Of a stretch of 5,240 nt of DNA, positions 1 through 5,240 are shown piece after piece. The stretch's first letter is position 1. Each line of letters begins with the position of its first letter. Position numbers and translations under genes: made by a program. The DNA is from Desulfobulbus sp. (GTDB lineage Bacteria; Desulfobacterota; Desulfobulbia; Desulfobulbales; Desulfobulbaceae). The DNA is taken from positions 1 to 5,240 of the forward strand of contig JAQUEZ010000357.1 in the NCBI GenBank assembly GCA_028684915.1, given 5' to 3'. The notes under the pieces were generated by a model that had not been told where the DNA came from, did not search any database, and was given only the letters and a program-made list of their open reading frames with translations.

Positions 1-2
1 TC

Positions 3-665
3 CTTGCCTTTGGCCTGGGATTCCAAGGCCTGGTGCAGGGGCTCAGCTACGGCGGCAAGGCGCTCGGCTACACCCAATTCATGGCCCCGGCCCTGATTGC
101 CATTTCAATCATGTACAACTCGTTTTTCGAGACCACATACGCCTCTTTTGTGCGCATGTACTATCAAAAAACCTTTGACGGCATGATGACCACGCCGCTC
201 AGCCTGGAGGAGATCATCCTGGCCGAGATCGTCTGGGGCGCTACCAAGGCCACGGCCGCCGCCGCCGTGATGGCCCTGGTTCTGGGACTGTTCGGATTTG
301 TCGATTTCCCCCAGGGGGTGTTGATTGTGCCCCTGGCCTTTGTCGGCGGGCTGGCCTTTGGCGCGGTGGGCATGTTTTTCACCGGAATCACGCCCTCAAT
401 CGACATGTTCAACCTGCCGATTTTTCTCTTCATCACCCCGATGTTCCTTTTTAGCGGCACCTTTTTCCCGGTCTCCGGGCTGCCGGAATGGGCGCAGACC
501 GCAGCCCTGATTTTCCCGCTATATCATTTGGTGGAACTGTCCCGCGCCTGCTGCCTGGGGCTGATGGAAAGCAACCCGCTCCTCAGCCTGGGCTATCTGA
601 CCGCGTTCACCCTCTGCTTTCTGGTGCTGGGGCTGACCACCATGCGCCGCCGGCTGATCAAATAG
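3..665 (+). CDS. ABC-2 type exporter permease, NodJ-like (5' partial)
   Basis: This is the C-terminal 220 residues of an inner-membrane ABC-2 exporter permease, which pairs with an ATPase (NodI/DrrA type) to move a substrate out of the cell. The frame is open to the window edge, so the GTG at 33 is an internal valine codon and the true start lies upstream; NodJ proteins are about 260 residues, so roughly 40 residues including the first membrane helix are missing. The family pattern is clear: a segment reading YTQFMAPALIAISIM, then FFETTYASFVRM, QKTFDGMMTTPLS and EIVWGATKA, followed by several hydrophobic helices, the ABC-2 feature FLFSGTFFPVSGLPEWAQ, and PLYHLVELSR near the end. It stops at TAG 663-665 after a basic tail (TMRRRLIK). 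The partner ATPase gene is presumably just upstream. The substrate cannot be told; NodJ exports Nod factor in rhizobia, but most homologues have unknown cargo. Confidence 0.9.
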   Translation, partial: LAFGLGFQGLVQGLSYGGKALGYTQFMAPALIAISIMYNSFFETTYASFVRMYYQKTFDGMMTTPLSLEEIILAEIVWGATKATAAAAVMALVLGLFGFVDFPQGVLIVPLAFVGGLAFGAVGMFFTGITPSIDMFNLPIFLFITPMFLFSGTFFPVSGLPEWAQTAALIFPLYHLVELSRACCLGLMESNPLLSLGYLTAFTLCFLVLGLTTMRRRLIK

Positions 666-670
666 AAGTG

Positions 671-698
671 GCAACGGGCGGGGCTGGGGGCGGGTTGC
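671..698 (+). other. G-quadruplex motif inside a short inverted repeat
   Basis: Five nt after the exporter stop codon lies GCAAC (671-675) paired with GTTGC (694-698). Between them are four G-tracts of 3, 4, 5 and 3 (676-678, 680-683, 686-690, 692-694) joined by loops of 1, 2 and 1 nt; the last G is shared with the right arm. This satisfies the standard G3+N1-7 rule with very short loops, which favours a stable quadruplex on the + strand and in the mRNA. There is no following T-run, so it is not a classical intrinsic terminator. A role in ending the exporter transcript or protecting its 3' end is inference. Confidence 0.5.
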
Positions 699-795
699 AT
701 GCAAGCTGGCCTTGTTCCACGGGTCGTTTCACGGGAGGAAACAAGGGCGCTACCTGTTGATTTTCTATTGATTCTTTTTGTCTGGCGGGTACTGT

Positions 796-815
796 CAACC
801 ATTTAGGAATGGTTG
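796..815. repeat. perfect 8-bp inverted repeat (hairpin 1)
   Basis: CAACCATT (796-803) and AATGGTTG (808-815) are exact reverse complements around the 4-nt loop TAGG. It is the first of two adjacent perfect hairpins in the gene-free stretch before the DUF262 gene. No T-run follows, so terminator function is not evident. It may be a structured part of the repeat element whose core is at 871-900, or the end of an older insertion; the sequence does not decide. Confidence 0.5.
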
Positions 816-824
816 GGCTTGATG

Positions 825-840
825 GCCAATCCGTATTGGC
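825..840. repeat. perfect 6-bp inverted repeat (hairpin 2)
   Basis: GCCAAT (825-830) and ATTGGC (835-840) pair exactly around the loop CCGT, nine nt after hairpin 1. A third, weaker stem follows, GGAG 846-849 with CTCC 855-858. Together they form a small array of hairpins leading up to the repeat at 871-900. CCAAT-type palindromes can also be operator sites, but nothing here identifies a regulator. Confidence 0.4.
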
Positions 841-870
841 ACTGGGGAGCTTGTCTCCGGTAAACCATGA

Positions 871-900
871 GGCCAAAAATAGATCTGTCCCCGTTTTTAT
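871..900 (+). repeat. left copy of inverted repeat flanking the DUF262 gene
   Basis: The core TAGATCTGTCCCCGTTTTT (880-898) recurs in reverse complement at 2574-2592 with 17 of 19 positions identical, both differences being transitions (T/C and G/A). Extended over the A-run the match is 22 of 26 from 875 to 900, and a preceding GGC is also shared if one gap is allowed. The ends (A5 and T5) are complementary to each other and the core contains the palindrome AGATCT. From memory, motifs of the type GGGGACAGATCT are dispersed in many deltaproteobacterial genomes, often near REP-associated Y1 transposases; that family assignment is a recollection and is not shown by this window. Confidence 0.75.
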
Positions 901-966
901 GCGGACGAATCGCCACACTCCGCTCATCGCGGGACGTTCGGCTGCATGATGAATCTACAAGATTTT

Positions 967-970
967 GGAG
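967..970 (+). promoter_or_regulatory. ribosome binding site deciding the DUF262 start
   Basis: GGAG at 967-970 sits nine nt before ATG 980. A TTG at 965 could lengthen the frame by five codons, but it overlaps this Shine-Dalgarno sequence and has none of its own, so ATG 980 is the better start. No convincing -35/-10 promoter is visible between the left repeat and this site. Confidence 0.7.
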
Positions 971-979
971 AGAAATATA

Positions 980-2551
980 ATGGCAACCACAAGTAAAATC
1001 ACACCTTCCAGTCCTAGGCTGGCAACCCTGTTGTCTGACGTCGAGCGCGGGAACATCAAGATTCCGGTTTTCCAAAGGCAGTTTATTTGGTCTGACGAAC
1101 AGATAATCAGCCTACTTGATTCAATCTACCGTGGCTATCCCGTTGGCTCTCTGTTGCTATGGTCAACAAAGGAAGTTTTGAAGCATGAACGAAATGTGGG
1201 TGGGTTTATTCTTCCGGAAACCCCCGAGGATTATCCTGTTAACTACATACTGGATGGGCAACAGCGCCTTACGACGCTCTACGGAGTGTTTCACTCTGAT
1301 GACAGAACAACGGACGCTGAACTCGCAGACAGATTTAATATCTGCTACGTCCCTGAAGACGACGAATTTATGCATTATAAAGCGGCGGCGGCTAAGAAAA
1401 AAATTTTCCTTAGGGACATTTTGGATACCGCAAAATTATTATCCCAACTTCCAGGGTTTTCCCAAGAGGAAAGTAAGAAAATTGCTTTGGTAACAGAAAG
1501 ATTCAAAGACTACGAGTTTCCGGTAGTAACAATCAAGGAACGAACTAACAAAGAAGTATGTAGCGTATTTCAAAGAATAAACTCATCTGGTACCCCATTG
1601 AGCAACATTGAATTGCTGGCGGCTTGGACGTGGTCCGATCAGTTCGATCTAAGGCAAGAGATAGAGCGGCTGTTAGACACCCTTGCTGATAAAGGATATG
1701 AACAAATCGACCAGCCGCTCCTGATGCGGATGATAGCATCAATTACTATTGATTCTATTGATTCCGATGATTTAGTAAATGTAGACCCAGATAAACTGAT
1801 CGAAGGTGTCAAGCTGCTAAAGTCTGCAATTTTTTTAGCCGTTGATTTTCTTGAAGGGCAGTTGAAGATCAGGAATGTAGTTTTCCTTCCATTTCCGATA
1901 ATGCTTATTCCGATAACAAGATTTTTTTCTTTGTTTCCAAAACCCGATGCTTCTCAACTAGAGCAAATAAAGAAATGGTTTTGGCACTGTACCTTTACGC
2001 AACGTTACAAGGCAGGCACAAACAGGTTGGTAATGGAAGACATAAAGAAGATTAAAACCATAAAAGAAGACAATAATCCTTTTGAATTTATTGATTTTAT
2101 TGCCGACGAGGAGCTGTTCACTAAATCATGGCGCATTAACTCAACAGCGGCTAAAGCTGCACTATGCTTAATGGCTCAAGGTCGTCCAAGATCATTCTTG
2201 ACAGGAAACGAAGTTGACCTTGGGACTGTTCTCTCCTCCTACAACGCAAGGGAATTCCACCATATTTATCCGAAAGGATATTTATCGACTTTAGGAATTG
2301 GATTCCACGAGGCAAACATCATTGCTAATATCTGCTTACTTGCGTCATCCGACAACAAATCTATTAGCGATGACAGTCCTGATTCATATTTTCAAAAAAT
2401 TCCAGAATCGAATAAAGACCAAATTTTGGAATCGTCATTTATCCCGACCGATGGAGGAGATGGAAAAATGTTGTTCAATGACTTTATTAAAGCAAGATCA
2501 ACTATCCTTGTTGAAAAAGCGAATACTCTTGTCCGTAATGGATCTTTATAA
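980..2551 (+). CDS. DUF262 / HNH (GmrSD-like) single-gene putative defence nuclease
   Basis: The 523-residue protein carries an N-terminal DUF262 domain related to the ParB/sulfiredoxin fold: IPVFQRQFIW at 28-37, the nucleotide-binding signature DGQQRLTTL at 92-100, and FQRINSSG at 197-204. A long helical middle follows. The C-terminal part has an HNH/DUF1524-type (GmrSD_C) nuclease motif: FHHIYPKGYL with the HH pair at 427-428, then the asparagines in NICLL (N450) and SDNKSISDDSPDSYF (N459). All key residues appear intact. In characterised relatives (GmrSD, SspE) the DUF262 part uses NTP and the HNH part cuts modified foreign DNA; a similar anti-phage role is inferred here. GmrS-GmrD fusions are usually larger, so this is a compact form. 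It stands alone, with no partner methylase or modification genes in view. Codons are AT-rich (12 G/C in 2041-2100, 22 in 1501-1560), unlike its neighbours, and inverted repeats flank it, both consistent with acquisition by transfer. Its specific target is unknown. Confidence 0.9.
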   Translation: MATTSKITPSSPRLATLLSDVERGNIKIPVFQRQFIWSDEQIISLLDSIYRGYPVGSLLLWSTKEVLKHERNVGGFILPETPEDYPVNYILDGQQRLTTLYGVFHSDDRTTDAELADRFNICYVPEDDEFMHYKAAAAKKKIFLRDILDTAKLLSQLPGFSQEESKKIALVTERFKDYEFPVVTIKERTNKEVCSVFQRINSSGTPLSNIELLAAWTWSDQFDLRQEIERLLDTLADKGYEQIDQPLLMRMIASITIDSIDSDDLVNVDPDKLIEGVKLLKSAIFLAVDFLEGQLKIRNVVFLPFPIMLIPITRFFSLFPKPDASQLEQIKKWFWHCTFTQRYKAGTNRLVMEDIKKIKTIKEDNNPFEFIDFIADEELFTKSWRINSTAAKAALCLMAQGRPRSFLTGNEVDLGTVLSSYNAREFHHIYPKGYLSTLGIGFHEANIIANICLLASSDNKSISDDSPDSYFQKIPESNKDQILESSFIPTDGGDGKMLFNDFIKARSTILVEKANTLVRNGSL

Positions 2552-2570
2552 AAGGCTGAACGCCAGGCAT

Positions 2571-2600
2571 TAAAAAAATGGGGACGGATCTAATTTTGCC
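2571..2600 (-). repeat. right copy of inverted repeat flanking the DUF262 gene
   Basis: On the minus strand this reads as the same element as 871-900, core TAGATCCGTCCCCATTTTT at 2592-2574. It begins 20 nt after the DUF262 stop codon. The two copies face opposite ways and enclose about 1.7 kb holding only the DUF262 gene. In the + direction it begins with A7 and ends in ATTTT; a five-pair A/T stem is possible but too weak for a confident terminator call. No flanking target-site duplication is obvious outside the two copies. Confidence 0.75.
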
Positions 2601-2629
2601 GGCATAAGTTCACATTTTTCCTGTAAATC

Positions 2630-2641
2630 TTGATTTATCAA
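2630..2641. promoter_or_regulatory. small palindrome upstream of the uptake operon (possible operator)
   Basis: TTGAT-TT-ATCAA is an exact 12-nt palindrome, 168 nt before the binding-protein start and 30 nt after the right repeat. It lies in the 209-nt leader 2601-2809, where the operon promoter should be. I see no hexamer pair with good spacing, so the promoter itself is not called. A regulator site for amino-acid control is possible, but a palindrome of this length can occur by chance. Confidence 0.2.
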
Positions 2642-2809
2642 CTCTATTTTGTCAGATTTCCGTCCGCCGCTTGTTACCTATATGATGATGCCAGGCCATC
2701 CAGCCTCGGGTCTGGTAAGGATCCATACCGACTGTTGTTCCGCCTTACATTTTGCTGCTCAGTCAAGAAAGCCTTTTTTCACACCCTCCAAACACAGGAG
2801 CACTTGCCC

Positions 2810-3631
2810 ATGAATCGCGCCGCCTGCACCCGTCCATTCTTCAAAAAAATCCTGAAGTGCCTTGGGGCGCTCTTGTTTGTCGCCGGGTTTGCCGACTCAA
2901 GCCTTGGCGCTGAGCAACAGGGACCGTTAAAAGTCGGGATGGAACTTGCCTACCCCCCTTTTGAGATGACCGACACCACCGGCCGACCTGCGGGAGTCAG
3001 TGTCGATCTGGCCAAAGCGCTCGGCATGCGTCTGGGCAGGGAGATCAAGATAGAGAACATGAGTTTTGACGGCCTCATCCCCGCCCTCAAGACCGGCAAG
3101 ATCGACATCATCCTTTCCTCAATGACCGCCACGCCAGAACGGGCACAGTCGATCGACTTTTCCGACCCCTATCTGCAGACCGGGCTCTGCCTGCTGGTCC
3201 GCCAAGATTCTGCGGTGCAAACCATTGCTGATCTTGACCAGGCCGGCATGACGGTTGCCGTGAAGAAAGGAACCACCGGGCACAACTACGCCAGCAAGGA
3301 ATTGAAAAAAGCCAAGCTCCTGGTCCTCGACAAGGAGGCGGCGGCAGTGCTTGAGGTCGTCCAGGGCAAGGCCGATGCCTTCATTTACGACCAGATGTCC
3401 ACGTACAGCAACTGGAAGCGCAACCCGCAGACCACCCGCGCCGTCCTCCAACCCTTTCAGCAGGAATCATGGGCCATTGGCATCCGCAAAGACAACACCG
3501 CCCTCAAGGAGGAGATTAATAGTTTTCTCAGGGACTATCGGGCCAAAGGCGGCTTTGAAAAACTCGGCGACACCTGGCTGCTGGAGCAGAAACAGGAATT
3601 CAAGCGCCTCGGCTATCCGTTTTTTCTGTAA
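2810..3631 (+). CDS. periplasmic polar amino-acid binding protein (family 3 SBP)
   Basis: This 273-residue protein captures an amino acid in the periplasm for the ABC importer encoded next door. ATG 2810 is chosen because AGGAG (2796-2800) lies nine nt upstream and the product begins with a Sec signal peptide: basic FKKILK at 11-16, a hydrophobic core LGALLFVAGFA at 18-28, and likely cleavage after SLGA at residue 34. The frame stays open upstream to a TTG at 2630, but that would bury the signal. The mature part is SBP_bac_3: LKVGMELAYPPFE (40-52), FDGLIPALKTGKIDI, then SSMTATPERAQSIDFSDPY, where R111 matches the arginine that grips the ligand alpha-carboxylate in HisJ-type proteins. D194 in ADAFIYDQ corresponds to the acidic residue near the alpha-amino group. 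This supports an amino-acid ligand; whether it is glutamine, glutamate, arginine, histidine or cystine cannot be told. It is the first gene of a three-gene operon and ends 15 nt before the permease. Confidence 0.93.
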   Translation: MNRAACTRPFFKKILKCLGALLFVAGFADSSLGAEQQGPLKVGMELAYPPFEMTDTTGRPAGVSVDLAKALGMRLGREIKIENMSFDGLIPALKTGKIDIILSSMTATPERAQSIDFSDPYLQTGLCLLVRQDSAVQTIADLDQAGMTVAVKKGTTGHNYASKELKKAKLLVLDKEAAAVLEVVQGKADAFIYDQMSTYSNWKRNPQTTRAVLQPFQQESWAIGIRKDNTALKEEINSFLRDYRAKGGFEKLGDTWLLEQKQEFKRLGYPFFL

Positions 3632-3646
3632 TCGCCCGGCAAGCGC

Positions 3647-4435
3647 ATGGGCAGATTGACACGCTGGTTGCGGATGGAGGACAACGACGCGCCGTCGCTG
3701 ATCTCCCGGCTCATGGCCTTTGCCTTGGTCCTCTTCCTGCTCTCCGCACTGTTCTTTTTTTCCTTCAGCCAGTTACAGTATGGGTGGAATTGGAGTGCTG
3801 TCTGGCAGTATCGACAGAAATTTCTGCACGGGTGGATGACCACCCTGCTGATTTCCGTCGCGGCGCTTGGCCTCAGCCTGTTGATCAGCGTCTTTTTTGC
3901 CCTCGCCCGCCGCTCCCGCCTGTTGCCGCTGCGCTATCTGGCGCTGCTCTATATCGAAGGGGTGCGCGGCACCCCGCTTCTGGTGCAGATTCTGGTCTTT
4001 TTCTATGTGGTGGCCGATGCCTTTGGCATCAACAATCGCTATGTGGTCGGCATTCTCACCCTGGCCTTCTTCGCCGGGGCCTACCTGAGCGAGATTATTC
4101 GGGCGGGCATCGAGAGCATCGGCGAATCCCAACTGGAATCAGCACGCGCCATTGGACTGAGCCCCTTGCAGACCTACCGTTTTGTCATCCTCCCCCAGGT
4201 GGTGCGGCGGATTTTACCTCCCCTGGCCGGTCAATTCGCCTCGCTGGTCAAGGACTCCTCGCTGCTTTCGATCATTGCCGTCAGTGAATTCACCCTCAAC
4301 GCCCAGGAGGTCAACGCTTTTACCTTCAGCACCCTGGAAAGCTACCTGCCGCTGGCCGTGGGGTATCTGCTGCTAACCCTCCCTATTTCCCTGTTCAGCC
4401 GCCATTTGGAACAGAAATTTCGCTATGCAACTTAG
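3647..4435 (+). CDS. polar amino-acid ABC transporter permease (HisM/GlnP family)
   Basis: This 262-residue inner-membrane protein forms the transport channel for the amino acid delivered by the binding protein; usually it works as a homodimer when only one permease gene is present, as here. Hydrophobic segments lie near residues 22-42, 63-87, 97-122, 133-154, 196-213 and 234-252. The family hallmarks are YIEGVRGTPLLVQILVFFY (102-120), AGAYLSEIIRAGIESI (143-158), and the EAA coupling loop beginning ESARAIGLSPLQ at 164-175 and continuing through FVILPQVVRRILPPL, which docks on the ATPase. ATG 3647 begins 15 nt after the preceding stop but has only a poor ribosome site, suggesting translational coupling; ATG 3674 is an alternative start that would remove nine residues. 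Compared with minimal ~220-residue members it has a longer N-terminus. Its final codons overlap the ATPase gene. Confidence 0.93.
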   Translation: MGRLTRWLRMEDNDAPSLISRLMAFALVLFLLSALFFFSFSQLQYGWNWSAVWQYRQKFLHGWMTTLLISVAALGLSLLISVFFALARRSRLLPLRYLALLYIEGVRGTPLLVQILVFFYVVADAFGINNRYVVGILTLAFFAGAYLSEIIRAGIESIGESQLESARAIGLSPLQTYRFVILPQVVRRILPPLAGQFASLVKDSSLLSIIAVSEFTLNAQEVNAFTFSTLESYLPLAVGYLLLTLPISLFSRHLEQKFRYAT

Positions 4436-5159
4436 CCTGACGCATCTCAGTAAATCCTATAACAACCACCGCGTGCTGGACGATATCTCCATTGACCTGC
4501 CTGATGTGCATGCCCTGGTCGTCATTGGCCCATCGGGAGGCGGCAAGACGACCCTGCTGCGCACGATTGCCGGCCTAGAACGACCTGATTGCGGGCAAAT
4601 ATGCATCAACGGCAAGCCGCTGCTGTTTGATGAAGCAAGCCTGCTTATCCATCGTCGCAGCATCGGCACGGTCTTCCAATCCTTCAATCTCTTTCCACAC
4701 CTGAGTGCGCTTGACAATATCATCCTGCCGCTTGAGCAGGCGCAAGGATATACGCACGAGCAAGCCCTTGCATCGGCCCAGGCCATGCTGCAACGTTTTC
4801 AACTGACGGCCCATGCCGACAAGAAACCGGCCCAGTTATCCGGCGGCCAGCAACAACGGGTGGCCATTGCCCGCGCCATCGCCATCAAACCACGTTTTTT
4901 GCTTTTCGACGAACCGACTTCGGCCCTTGACCCGGAGATAACCTCCGAGGTGCTTGATATTATCAAGGAGCTGCAAGAGGAGGGGCGCGACCTCCTGCTG
5001 ATCACCCATCACATGGGATTTGCCCGCACCGCAGCGGATCATTGTCTCTTTGTTGCCGAGGGAAAAATCAGAGAAAGCGGCAGCGTCGATCGCCTGTTTG
5101 ACCACCCGAACAGTCCACAACTCCAGCAGTTTTTGAGAAGGGTGACGCGCTATGATTAG
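4425..5159 (+). CDS. polar amino-acid ABC transporter ATP-binding protein (GlnQ type)
   Basis: This 244-residue cytoplasmic ATPase powers the importer. All nucleotide-binding elements are visible in order: an A-loop tyrosine (Y12), Walker A GPSGGGKTT at 35-43, the Q-loop glutamine in VFQSFNLFPH (Q85), the signature LSGGQQQR at 138-145, Walker B FLLFDEP with catalytic E163, the D-loop SALD at 166-169, and the H-loop in LLITHHMGFA (H195). Length and sequence fit the GlnQ/HisP/ArtP group; a GlnQ assignment by substrate is not possible from sequence alone. The start ATG lies inside the end of the permease gene, an 11-nt overlap in another frame (ATG 4425 to TAG 4435), typical of coupled translation of subunits needed in matching amounts. 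No strong ribosome site precedes it. The gene completes a classic binding protein, permease, ATPase set. Confidence 0.95.
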   Translation: MQLSLTHLSKSYNNHRVLDDISIDLPDVHALVVIGPSGGGKTTLLRTIAGLERPDCGQICINGKPLLFDEASLLIHRRSIGTVFQSFNLFPHLSALDNIILPLEQAQGYTHEQALASAQAMLQRFQLTAHADKKPAQLSGGQQQRVAIARAIAIKPRFLLFDEPTSALDPEITSEVLDIIKELQEEGRDLLLITHHMGFARTAADHCLFVAEGKIRESGSVDRLFDHPNSPQLQQFLRRVTRYD

Positions 5160-5240
5160 TTCTCCCTTGTCGACAGTTTTTTACACTTTGACGCCTTTGG
5201 CGGCTGGCTTGCCGCATAATGGGGGCAGAAAATCATGCAG
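5152..5240 (+). CDS. possible start of a further gene (3' truncated, doubtful)
   Basis: ATG 5152 overlaps the ATPase stop by 8 nt and opens a frame that runs 29 codons to the window end, beginning MISSPLSTVFYT. GAAGGG at 5137-5142 gives a modest ribosome site nine nt upstream. The peptide is not recognised and 89 nt without a stop is weak evidence. The same stretch contains a promoter-like element, which argues that it is instead intergenic. Confidence 0.15.
   Translation, partial: MISSPLSTVFYTLTPLAAGLPHNGGRKSC
5198..5212 (+). promoter_or_regulatory. sigma-54-like -24/-12 element
   Basis: TGGC (5198-5201), seven nt, then TTGC (5209-5212) gives the GG-N10-GC spacing required by RpoN. All eight core bases match the consensus TGGCACG-N4-TTGC, while the ACG that usually follows TGGC is GGC. 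It lies 39 nt after the ATPase stop and would drive a gene beyond the window. In GC-rich DNA such a match can be accidental. Confidence 0.25.

Noticed and set aside
809..958. Small open frame from ATG 809 running through the left repeat
   Set aside because: No ribosome site, no recognisable product, and it crosses the hairpins and the repeat element.
900..965. Possible integron attC site because of short inverted segments and a GTTCGGC stretch
   Set aside because: The GTTRRRY and RYYYAAC core pair expected of attC is absent and no integrase is in view.
965..979. TTG start five codons upstream for the DUF262 protein
   Set aside because: It overlaps the GGAG ribosome site that serves ATG 980, and the added residues add nothing to the family match.
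658..1075. Minus-strand open frames across the intergenic region
   Set aside because: They run antisense over the exporter end, the hairpins and the start of the DUF262 gene, show no family motif, and lack a credible ribosome site.
1396..1406. A7 followed by T4 as a possible frameshift site in the DUF262 gene
   Set aside because: The zero frame continues intact through all family motifs and no alternative-frame product makes sense.
2630..2809. 60-residue N-terminal extension of the binding protein from TTG 2630
   Set aside because: A good ribosome site and a standard signal peptide mark ATG 2810; the extension would bury the signal and looks non-coding.
2682..2813. 43-codon open frame starting at a run of ATGs and ending in TGA that overlaps the binding-protein ATG
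   Set aside because: The stop/start overlap is attractive for a leader peptide, but there is no ribosome site and no run of a particular amino acid, so it is more likely chance.
5191..5214. Possible terminator hairpin after the ATPase gene (CGCC-TTT-GGCG and CGGC...GCCG)
   Set aside because: Stems are only 4 bp, they overlap each other, and no T-run follows.

Overview
The window looks like a chromosomal segment of a Gram-negative bacterium. The native genes are moderately GC-rich (one 60-nt stretch I counted, 4141-4200, has 36 G/C). They encode an ABC-2 exporter permease of the NodJ type and a polar amino-acid uptake operon with a Sec-exported binding protein. Gene order, style and a possible sigma-54 motif would suit a Desulfobacterota/Deltaproteobacteria genome (for example Desulfobulbales-like), but this is a guess from general resemblance, not a demonstrated placement. 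All genes are on the + strand.

Layout. (1) 3-665: C-terminal part of an ABC-2 exporter permease whose 5' end lies outside the window. (2) 666-979: about 310 nt without a gene. It holds a canonical four-tract G-quadruplex motif inside a short inverted repeat, two adjacent perfect hairpins, and one copy of a ~26-30 nt repeat. (3) 980-2551: one AT-rich gene for a DUF262 (ParB-like DGQQR) protein fused to a C-terminal HNH/DUF1524-type nuclease motif, the architecture of GmrSD-like defence enzymes. (4) 2571-2600: a second copy of the repeat in inverted orientation, so the pair brackets the DUF262 gene. (5) 2601-2809: leader of the uptake operon, with a small palindrome but no clear promoter. (6) 2810-5159: a compact three-gene operon for a periplasmic amino-acid binding protein, a HisM/GlnP-type permease and a GlnQ-type ATPase. 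(7) 5160-5240: the start of the next region, with a sigma-54-like -24/-12 element and an ambiguous open frame.

How it fits together. The binding protein delivers a polar amino acid to the membrane permease, driven by the ATPase; permease and ATPase genes overlap by 11 nt and are probably co-translated. The exporter belongs to a different, upstream transcription unit. The DUF262-HNH gene has nothing to do functionally with either transporter. Its low GC, its single-gene character and the inverted repeats on both sides suggest an acquired one-gene cassette, most plausibly anti-phage, dropped between two housekeeping transport loci. This cassette is the most interesting item in the window.
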